Of a stretch of 25,979 nt of DNA, positions 22,801-25,979 are shown piece by piece (positions within the stretch are counted from its first letter, which is position 1; each line of letters opens with the position of its first letter). A program made the position numbers and the translations under genes. Source of the stretch: Ophiothrix spiculata (taxonomy: Eukaryota; Echinodermata; Ophiuroidea; Amphilepidida; Ophiotrichidae); NCBI GenBank assembly GCA_000969725.1, contig JXSR01S063446.1; one strand, given 5' to 3'. The notes under the pieces were generated by a model. It saw nothing but the letters and a program-made list of their open reading frames with translations, was not told where the DNA came from and made no database searches.

Positions 22801-23763
22801 ATTTTAATTTCTTTGTTCTGCATATATTATAAGTACCATTCATACCAATGAGAATTTTTAAAAAAAGGCTTTTTCTAAGTGAACAGGACTCACAGAGTCT
22901 TACTTGGTCTAAATCTATTGAATCAAATTTAATAAATAGGTCATACCAGTAAAAATACAGAATTGGTGAACTTACCGTCTTTTTCCCAGGAATTGCTGAA
23001 AGGTAAATTTTCAAATTAAAATTGAGTAAATAGAATTATTACACTGTATGTCAATTAATCATTTAAAGTTATCACATTTATTTTAAACTTGTTAAAGATT
23101 TATCTGCTTAATCAGCGAAATAAAACCTCAAAGTAATATAATTATGATACACAAGTCTTTTTTTTTTCAACTGTGTGGCCCGTATTCCAGAAAGGTGTTT
23201 AGCTAAATCAAGGTTTTATTTCTCGTCAACAGCACGACTCATTGAACTGTTCTGCTTGAATGCTGCAATGATGCGTATCATTCCTGGACAGTTGATGCTC
23301 AGTTAAACAATGGTTTAGCTAAACATCTTTCTGGAATATGGGCCTAAGAGTTTAAATTAAACCTTAATATAAGTTTTTTCTGCAAATTTTTAGTAGAAAG
23401 TGTAAATGCAAGTTGTCACTTTTACTAACACTAATTTCCATTCTCTTATAAGTTATGAGTATCTTTGAGTGACTAAGCTTCATGAGATACATGTTTCTTA
23501 AAAATAGATTTTTTGGTCAATTTTGGTCAGCTATAGAATCTGAACGTCTCTTGATGTTATAACTGATTGATCAGCTCTTCACACGTGCAGTGAATTTCCT
23601 GGTTATAACAATGTCAGGATTGTATAACCACTCCAAAGACACATTAGGACCAGTATCAGAAAATTATTTTTTTTAAATGTCTAATAAATGATCACTTACA
23701 ACATTCCCAAATCATAAGATTTAATGTTCCGTCTGGATTTTTAGCTGGTTTTGCAACAAAGCC
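4804..23763 (-). CDS. UBE2I: SUMO-conjugating enzyme Ubc9 gene, 5' truncated, with three alternative last exons
   Basis: Ubc9 accepts SUMO from the E1 (SAE1/UBA2) as a thioester on its catalytic cysteine and passes it to substrate lysines, mostly in the nucleus. Five internal exons on the minus strand (23763-23700, 22995-22976, 21942-21870, 21491-21382, 20003-19924) join in phase and give a near-complete UBC fold from residue 23 to 138 (human numbering). Visible landmarks are TPWEGG (51-56), [13 protein letters not shown] with HPN (83-85) and catalytic C93, [12 protein letters not shown] with K101, and [11 protein letters not shown] with D127 and Y134. The first coding exon, which should encode about 22 residues ending in HPF, was not found and must lie beyond 25979. 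Three candidate terminal exons follow: 11287-11203, 7207-7141 and 4873-4804. The family assignment is firm. Use of all three ends is inferred. Confidence 0.96.
5090..5310. mobile_element. Foldback (MITE-like) element next to exon A
   Basis: Imperfect inverted arms of about 70 bp. The left arm begins TACACAGCAAGATTACTGC and the complement of the right arm begins TACACAGCAATATTACTAC. Both continue with a matching CTGGAGAGAACCA / CTGCAGAGAACCA and TTCATCA block. It lies 217 nt upstream (gene direction) of the exon A acceptor, within the intron. Confidence 0.75.
5440..5752. mobile_element. Degenerate foldback element with internal repeats
   Basis: The left end AATGGTTTGAACTT and the complement of the right end AATGGTTCAAACTT match, and TTTACCTGG / CTTACCTGA follow at similar depth. 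Inside are three related pieces (near 5515, 5568 and 5655) of the form TCTTATTGGCT followed by a CCTGAA or CTTGAA block. Confidence 0.5.
5956..6002. repeat. Two tandem 25-bp units, each with a hairpin
   Basis: TCTCCCATCGGGATGGGATA occurs twice head to tail, separated by ATAAA. Each unit contains the inverted pair CCCATC and GATGGG around a GG loop. No further units are seen. Confidence 0.75.
6003..6882. other. Intronic or untranslated DNA, nothing recognised
   Basis: AT-rich sequence with only short open frames. No splice-bounded conserved coding segment or clear repeat was recognised. Confidence 0.4.
6883..6888 (-). promoter_or_regulatory. Candidate polyadenylation signal for exon B
   Basis: AATAAA on the minus strand, about 250 nt downstream of the exon B stop. 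The motif is common by chance in AT-rich DNA, so this is only a candidate. Confidence 0.3.
7141..7207 (-). CDS. UBE2I: UBE2I alternative last exon B
   Basis: The acceptor CATTTACAG follows a T-rich tract. One base (C) completes Thr138, then 21 codons and TGA (7143-7141) follow. The tail opens [10 protein letters not shown], keeps the QARK block (VQARKY) and ends YGAKN. The predicted protein is about 159 aa, almost the human length of 158. It is most like exon C in the helix but lacks that exon's extension. An AATAAA on the minus strand at 6888-6883 could serve as its polyadenylation signal. The alternative is a relic duplicate that is no longer spliced. The intact phase, frame and stop argue against this but do not exclude it. 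Confidence 0.82.
7348..8010. repeat. Three diverged copies of a repeat of about 170-200 bp
   Basis: Units begin at about 7348, 7520 and 7843 with GATCTTAAAATTCAGATC or a close variant. Each then has an ACCAAA(T)-GGTGAACA-like block, CTCTTTNGGCCTCAGATT-like sequence, CCTGCAGACCT and AATCAACTT. A stretch of about 150 bp separates the second and third units. It lies just upstream of exon B in the gene direction, within the intron. Confidence 0.7.
8011..8988. other. Intronic DNA, nothing recognised
   Basis: No conserved coding segment, clear tandem repeat or inverted ends were seen. The open frames here are short and have no recognisable motifs. Confidence 0.4.
8989..9215 (+). mobile_element. 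tRNA-derived SINE, copy 1 (family with 24622-24971)
   Basis: It begins CAAGTTAGCTTAATCAGTAA, a decayed RNA polymerase III A box of tRNA type. It continues with GCTTGAAATTCCCTTGGACA and GAGGTTCAGCACCCC, which recur in the better-preserved minus-strand copy near the right end of the window. The B box is degraded here. Confidence 0.75.
9240..9405. mobile_element. Degenerate foldback element
   Basis: An inner inverted pair, AATCAACCATAT and ATATGGTTGAT, is flanked by weaker matches (TACTTTCGTATATCCCA against the complement of TGGGACATGAGAAAGTA). Probably an old MITE. Confidence 0.4.
10291..10686 (+). mobile_element. tRNA-derived SINE, second family, with (TTA)n tail
   Basis: A tRNA-like head ends in GGGTTCGATCCCCGG, a perfect B box. 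A unique body follows (for example TTTTTCTCCGGGCACTCCGG), then a 3' part ending GGAAAAACGCTATACAAAAA and a run of TTA triplets (10664-10686). This layout is typical of tRNA-derived SINEs with LINE-matched tails in marine invertebrates. It is intact enough to be fairly young. Confidence 0.82.
10687..11044. other. DNA downstream of exon C, nothing recognised
   Basis: The only local feature is the palindromic GTGCCGGTATACCGGCTTG near 10900. No coding signal. Confidence 0.4.
11045..11050 (-). promoter_or_regulatory. Candidate polyadenylation signal for exon C
   Basis: ATTAAA on the minus strand, about 150 nt downstream of the exon C stop. It is the second commonest animal poly(A) signal. Two TGCATG motifs lie between it and the stop (11136-11131 and 11082-11077). 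Confidence 0.27.
11203..11287 (-). CDS. UBE2I: UBE2I alternative last exon C (nearest)
   Basis: The acceptor is preceded by a strong pyrimidine run (about 20 mostly C/T bases, then ACTCACAG). One base completes Thr138, then 27 codons and TGA (11205-11203) follow. The tail opens [10 protein letters not shown], continues IAQARKFTP and ends KVDKS. It is the closest of the three to human ([20 protein letters not shown]) but about seven residues longer, with an extra acidic and lysine-rich end. The predicted full protein is about 165 aa. EYEKRV differs from the other two copies mainly at silent positions, which is expected if the protein is under selection. An ATTAAA lies about 150 nt downstream. 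Confidence 0.88.
11498..11665. repeat. Direct duplication of about 40-50 bp
   Basis: CATATTGCTTTTAAATCTAC and CTCCTACCTCAAAAAAAGT recur about 115 bp later as CATATTGTTTTTAAATCTAC and CTCCTACCTCAAAAAATGT. The second copy has a short insertion, ATGTACACATGT, between the two blocks. Confidence 0.7.
11929..14410. mobile_element. Old DNA transposon with 13-bp perfect inverted ends, split by a second element
   Basis: The left end CAGGGTTCCCAGC and the right end GCTGGGAACCCTG are exact complements, both flanked by ACAGT (11924-11928 and 14411-14415), a plausible 5-bp target duplication. Both arms carry CCCTGA(C/T)TT blocks next to the ends. After removing the nested element, about 640 bp remain, without a transposase. 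The CAGGG-type ends resemble hAT elements, but an 8-bp duplication is not seen, so the superfamily is unsettled. Confidence 0.68.
12513..14356. mobile_element. piggyBac-like non-autonomous element nested in the older transposon
   Basis: The left end is TTAACCCTAAAAGAGCC and the complement of the right end is TTAACCCTTAAAGAGCC. Both ends are TTAA followed by CCCT, the signature of piggyBac insertion. G- or C-runs sit just inside both ends (12530-12544 and 14299-14313). It is about 1.84 kb long with no transposase frame (longest open frame 92 codons). Its left interior carries several ACAGGGTG-type motifs. Confidence 0.75.
14416..15440. other. Intronic DNA, nothing recognised
   Basis: AT-rich. 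An AAYTTTGCCA motif recurs near 14645 and 14820. No coding exon was seen: an EYEKRV-type terminal exon was specifically looked for between 11.3 and 19.9 kb and not found. Confidence 0.4.
15440..15835. repeat. Degenerate purine-rich repeat units
   Basis: GAAGGAAGGGAA followed by A/T-rich ATTTTATTTTA and an A-run occurs at about 15460 and 15522. A looser version (GGAAGGAGG ... GAAATATTTTATTTTTTC) lies at 15751-15825. Confidence 0.5.
15871..16086. mobile_element. Foldback (MITE-like) element
   Basis: Inverted arms of about 40 bp. The left arm has GACGATCATCTGTG and TTAGTTCTTGTTGACTGTTG; the complement of the right arm has GACGATCTTCTGTG and TTAGTTCTTGTTGACTGTTG. About 216 bp, non-coding. Confidence 0.78.
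16240..16301. repeat. Perfect 17-bp stem with 7-nt loop, half of it also duplicated directly
   Basis: GTTTAATATGGTGACCT (16261-16277) and its exact complement (16285-16301) surround TTTATAT. The 21 bases ending at 16260 repeat the segment from ACCTTTTATATAGG onward (16274-16294). The arms contain TGACCT / AGGTCA, which is also the nuclear-receptor half-site. Confidence 0.85.
16302..18069. other. Intronic DNA with minor inverted pairs
   Basis: Several TGACC(T/C) motifs occur at 16312-16335 and 16499-16528. An inverted pair CAGGCATGAGAA / TTCTCATGCCTG lies at 16789-16800 and 16887-16898, and TGTATCACAT / ATGTGATACA near 16971 and 17010. No exon was recognised. Confidence 0.4.
18070..18519. mobile_element. 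Foldback element with arms of about 100 bp
   Basis: The left arm begins TTATCTGGGATGCATTCTCA and the complement of the right arm TTATCTGAGATGCATCCTCA. The match continues through AGCCAAYTGATRATC, GGCTTTYCTGTGTTG-like, GGCTGGT and CTCTTTGGAAGTTT. About 450 bp. The long arms and short centre suggest a foldback or MITE element. Its transposase family is not known. Confidence 0.78.
19018..19275. mobile_element. MITE with arms of about 35 bp
   Basis: The left end is ATATGTGATGGCTCACCCC and the complement of the right end is ATATGTGATGACTCACCCC. Both then read into GGGGGACTTTGC. About 258 bp. TA-rich borders could reflect a TA target site. Confidence 0.82.
19655..19902. mobile_element. MITE ending 21 nt from the penultimate-exon donor
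   Basis: The left arm is GTTGTGTGAGTGCAAGAGAG then TCGTATCTGCAACGGCTGC. The complement of the right arm is GTTATGTGAGTGCAAGAAAG then TCGTATCTGCAATAGCTGC. The centre has a second inverted pair (TCAGTGGTTCTTGAA... and ...CACCACTGA). About 248 bp. In the gene direction it begins 21 nt after the last base before the donor GT. Confidence 0.83.
19924..20003 (-). CDS. UBE2I: UBE2I shared penultimate exon, residues 112-137, the splice decision point
   Basis: This 80-nt exon has the acceptor GACTTTCAG and the strong donor GTAAGTAT. It encodes [20 protein letters not shown] and then EAYTIY, plus two bases (AC) of a split codon. D127 and Y134, substrate-contact residues in human Ubc9, are kept. All three candidate last exons contribute one base to the split codon (A, C or T), so each junction gives Thr at 138, where human has Cys. 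Every downstream acceptor is thus frame-compatible with this donor. A foldback element ends 21 nt inside the following intron. Confidence 0.95.
20114..20208. repeat. Palindromic dispersed repeat, copy 2
   Basis: CTCAAAACTCAACC near the left and GGTTGAGTTTTGAAGC at the right are inverted, with AACAATAGCCAACCGCC between them. It matches 1040-1172. It directly abuts the TTAA of the next element. Confidence 0.65.
20209..20728. mobile_element. piggyBac-like MITE with perfect 16-bp TTAA-containing ends
   Basis: TTAAAGGGGCATTGGA at the left and its exact complement at the right, both including TTAA. About 520 bp with no transposase. It sits in the intron between the penultimate and catalytic exons of UBE2I. 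Confidence 0.82.
21134..21159. repeat. 11-bp perfect stem-loop
   Basis: TTTTACATGCA and its complement TGCATGTAAAA surround a 4-nt loop CAAA. More GCATGT/TGCATG copies follow to about 21250. Confidence 0.7.
21382..21491 (-). CDS. UBE2I: UBE2I catalytic exon, residues 75-111
   Basis: This 110-nt exon has the acceptor CCTTCCAG and the donor CAG/GTAAAC. It carries the active site. HPN (83-85) supplies the asparagine that stabilises the isopeptide transition state. GTVCLS holds the catalytic cysteine C93. [12 protein letters not shown] contains K101, which in known Ubc9 structures helps read the psi-K-x-E consensus of substrates. Differences from human are small (LLDEEK for ILEEDK). Nothing suggests loss of activity. 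Confidence 0.97.
21870..21942 (-). CDS. UBE2I: UBE2I internal exon, residues 51-75
   Basis: This 73-nt exon has the acceptor CATTTCAG and the donor GTAAGTATG. It reads [20 protein letters not shown] and then TPPK, plus the first base of a Cys codon. Human Ubc9 has LFKLRMLFKDDYPSSPPKC, so this is the central beta-sheet of the UBC fold with conservative changes only. The split Cys75 codon is completed by the first two bases of the next exon (T plus GT). Confidence 0.96.
22461..22572. mobile_element. Short foldback element, arms of about 43 bp
   Basis: AGGTATTCAAACATGCCACA at the left and the complement of the right end AGGTATTCAAACACGCCACA. Both continue GAGTTGTTCAT and (A/G)AATCAACA. Only about 26 bp lie between the arms. 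A related GTTGTTGATTCGTGATGAA piece occurs near 22131. Confidence 0.82.
22976..22995 (-). CDS. UBE2I: UBE2I 20-nt microexon, residues 44-50
   Basis: The acceptor ACCTTTCAG and donor GTAAGTTC bound only 20 nt. Joined to the single T left by the previous exon, they read SIPGKKT. This matches human AIPGKKG (residues 44-50), with A44S and G50T changes. Both flanking junctions keep phase: one base carried in, phase 0 out. The exon is needed, because joining 23700 directly to 21942 would shift the frame and lose the loop before TPWEGG. Confidence 0.92.
23177..23344. mobile_element. Foldback (MITE-like) element
   Basis: Arms of about 31 bp: GGCCCGTATTCCAGAAAGGT against the complement GGCCCATATTCCAGAAAGAT, both followed by GTTTAGCTAAA. 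About 168 bp. It lies between the microexon and the GFVA exon. Confidence 0.82.
23700..23763 (-). CDS. UBE2I: UBE2I internal exon, residues 23-43
   Basis: This 64-nt exon follows a TTTTCCAG acceptor and ends at a GTAAGTGA donor. It encodes 21 codons plus one base, beginning [12 protein letters not shown] and ending in NLMIWEC. Human Ubc9 has GFVAVPTKNPDG and NLMNWEC in the same place. The start is in phase 0, which matches an upstream exon ending in HPF. That upstream exon was searched for in 23764-25979 on the minus strand and not seen, so the intron before this one exceeds 2.2 kb. Confidence 0.95.
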
Positions 23764-23979
23764 CTGGAAAACATAAAACAATACAAATGTAAATATTGTT
23801 CAGAAACAAGCAAAGTAAGGGTTTTGTTGACAATGACATGCCGTATGTCGGCATGTATGTTTCAAGACATAAAGCAAAGCTCGATATATGTCAACATAAA
23901 ATCCCATTTGTCGACAGAACTAGACATGTAAAACATGATAAAAATTACCATGAATGCAAATAAATAAATTAAATATCAC

Positions 23980-24330
23980 TACCATATTGTTCCTAATAAT
24001 CGCCCAATGGGCGGCAACATTTCATGAGGGGTGGGCGTTTATTAGAGACCAATTTTCAACATCAAAATTTGCACAAAATCGCTAAGTAATCTTAACAATT
24101 ACGGCAACTTATTGTTATATGGCTCCCGATAACCCGGAAGTACTGATCATTTTTAATCATTTCCGGGATCGCGACCTCAATTGGTACCATTTCCTGTTAC
24201 TTGGATTGTTGGTTAAAGCTTAATGAAACACGAAAATGCTACAAAATTGAATGTTTTTTAACACTTCTCTTTGAAATTTTTGGGGGTGGGCATTTAATTA
24301 GAATGGGCGATTAATAGAAACAATACGGTA
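23980..24330. mobile_element. mariner/Tc1-like MITE with TA target duplication
   Basis: TACCATATTGTTCCTAATAA followed by TCGCCC at the left; the complement of the right end is TACCGTATTGTTTCTATTAA followed by TCGCCC. TA borders both ends. A GGGGTGGGC block lies just inside each end. About 350 bp, in the first intron. Confidence 0.75.
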
Positions 24331-24621
24331 TTTAAATTTCTACAGCTATTTTGGATAATTTTTTTAGTTCGGTTCATCTGGTACCAATTTAATATGTGGT
24401 ACAATTTAATATGTGGTACCAATTTAAAAGGTATTTATATAAATATCAACAAAATATCAGTTTAGATCTTCATTTTCTGTACAAGTCCTTGACTCCTACA
24501 CCAAAACTGGTACAACAATGGGTCAATACATAACATGTGTAAGCTTAAGTGAAATAGTAATGTGGACTATCTGGAAAATCAACTTTGTGAAGTCATAGTT
24601 TATGTTGACATAAATACTGGG

Positions 24622-24971
24622 GATTTATAGTGCGCTATGCCTCCCAGATTTGTAATTCCACTCAGCCTCTGCACACTTTACAGGTGTTTGCTGACCACTG
24701 TGGCCCAAGTAAGCTCCATTCCACACCAAGCATCATTTCAGGTTCTGCAACAACCTCTAGGGGCGCTGAACCTTGATCAGCCCACATACGTACCATCGCT
24801 GCCCGGATCAGCTCCCCGAGTTTCGTACGGGTTTCCATGAGACAATTAGCAGTTAATTCCTTGTCCAAGGGAATTTCAAGCACACTCAACTTTTGGCACC
24901 TGCAGTGTTCAAACTCGGGACCTTCTGCACAGCAAGCGAGCGCCTTACCGATTGAGCTAACTTGACTGCCC
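24622..24971 (-). mobile_element. tRNA-derived SINE, copy 2 (family with 8989-9215)
   Basis: Read on the minus strand, it starts GGGCAGTCAAGTTAGCTCAA with the A box TAGCTCAATCGGTAAGGCGC, then the B-box-like GGTCCCGAGTTTGAACAC. The body contains GCTTGAAATTCCCTTGGACA. The 3' end reads GGCATAGCGCACTATAAATC. The apparent 103-codon frame across it is a by-product of the repeat, not a gene. Confidence 0.85.
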
Positions 24972-25074
24972 AAATTTATTTATTTTTTACATATAATCAA
25001 TATTTTGAAATTACATTATGATGTGACAAATTCGCAATGTACAAGATATAAATTGATATTTGATTTGATTACCA

Positions 25075-25165
25075 TTAATTCAAGGATCAAGGATAATTTT
25101 AGTACATGATATTTTGCAAACAAAATCTGAAAACTTTTGTGACATTCATAAAAATACTAAAAGGG
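25075..25165. repeat. Dispersed repeat, copy 2 (partner at 674-770)
   Basis: See 674-770: the same order of blocks TTAATTCAAGGAT, TGATATTTTG, CTGAAAACTTTTGTGACATT and CATAAAAATACTA. Confidence 0.6.
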
Positions 25166-25246
25166 TCATGTCTGATGCATACAAGTTTGCATATGATCAA
25201 GTTATTCTATACTGGTGAGTAAGTTTGGTCGATATTGACCATTTTC

Positions 25247-25297
25247 CGATATCGATATATCGGCAATCAATTATCGATATATATCGATATATCGATG
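25247..25297. repeat. ATCGATAT-rich palindromic cluster
   Basis: CGATATCG at 25247 is followed by ATATCGG and then a run of overlapping ATCGAT and ATATAT units from 25271. Nearly every segment is self-complementary. Confidence 0.7.
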
Positions 25298-25979
25298 TTT
25301 TCTCTATCTCGCCAAATGAATAAATGCGTAACAAACGAACACTGGCGAATGGTGACTCTAACTTCCGTGTTGTAATAACGTAGCACAGTTTGGTTGCAGA
25401 ATTCCTCATACCCCTGTTTGATCGTAAATATCACAGTTTCTTTTCAAAATAGCATTGAAAAGTGAACATTTTTATGAAAAAGAAGCATATTATTTCTTGG
25501 TCTCACATACACAAATACATACTGTGTTAAGATCATGATGAAAAACATTGCCGAAATCATGCTTTTAGACGACGGCTTACTCTTACAGTGAATTGCATGC
25601 GTCATCGTATCATCACGTGACTGACCATTTTATGAATGAAATTGAACTTCGACCTGACGATTACGTCATGTTTACATCCAGGTAGTACCGGACGGGAAGC
25701 TGAATAAAATCAACTTCGTTGAAGTTAAACATCCTGTAAGGCAGTAATTATTTCCAAATGGAAAACAGTAAATAAGTGCAATAAACATTCTTTTTAATAA
25801 AACGTTTTTATTTCGAAAAACAATATATTAAACTTGTGTATGTTACTAAGATTGTTTTTACTTGTTGTTTAGCTGAGATGGGGGTAGAGGAAAGCTGATA
25901 CCATTTCTGTAACTGATCTTGAAAGGAACCACTGAGGTCGAAATAAATGGACAAAAGATATAAAAATATATAAATAAAG
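25298..25979. other. First-intron DNA, nothing recognised
   Basis: The minus strand was searched for a segment encoding the Ubc9 N-terminus (ending in WRKDHPF) and none was seen. There is no CpG-rich promoter-like stretch. The true start of the gene should lie further right. Confidence 0.45.

Noticed and set aside
22619-23014. Minus-strand frame of 131 codons
   Set aside because: Only the 20-nt microexon within it (IPGKKT) is coding. The rest runs into the intron past a strong donor.
24900-24971. Possible functional tRNA gene on the minus strand
   Set aside because: The A and B boxes are tRNA-like, but no acceptor stem closes and the SINE body follows directly.
24662-24973. Minus-strand frame of 103 codons
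   Set aside because: It coincides with a tRNA-derived SINE that recurs at 8989-9215, where the frame is not kept.

Overview
The window is eukaryotic, AT-rich and intron-rich. It carries one recognisable gene, on the minus strand: the single SUMO-conjugating E2 enzyme Ubc9 (UBE2I). Five internal coding exons between 23763 and 19924 read in phase from residue 23 to residue 138 of the human numbering, with canonical GT-AG borders. The HPN motif, the catalytic cysteine (C93) and the substrate-contact residues are all present. The first coding exon (about 22 residues) and the promoter lie beyond the right edge. The density of short inverted-repeat transposons and tRNA-derived SINEs suggests a marine invertebrate. 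An echinoderm or other non-vertebrate deuterostome is my guess, and the sequence alone does not prove it.

The notable feature is the end of the gene. Ubc9 normally has one last exon that encodes the C-terminal helix. Here the shared penultimate exon (19924-20003) is followed by three separate candidate last exons spread over 15 kb: C (11203-11287), B (7141-7207) and A (4804-4873). Each has its own 3' splice site, the same splice phase, the conserved EYEKRV core, a different C-terminal tail and its own stop codon. The locus can therefore encode three Ubc9 proteins that share the whole catalytic core and differ only in the last 21-27 residues (predicted lengths about 165, 159 and 160 aa).

The rest is intronic or downstream DNA packed with repeats: at least ten foldback (MITE-like) elements with inverted ends, two TTAA-flanked piggyBac-like elements (one nested in an older element), three tRNA-derived SINE copies of two families, and several local tandem or palindromic repeats. 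Layout from left to right: 1-4803, downstream DNA with repeats; 4804-11287, the three alternative last exons separated by repeat-bearing DNA; 11288-19923, a long repeat-rich intron; 19924-23763, the shared catalytic-core exons; 23764-25979, part of the first intron, with a mariner-like MITE and a SINE. No rRNA, functional tRNA, CRISPR array or second protein gene was found.
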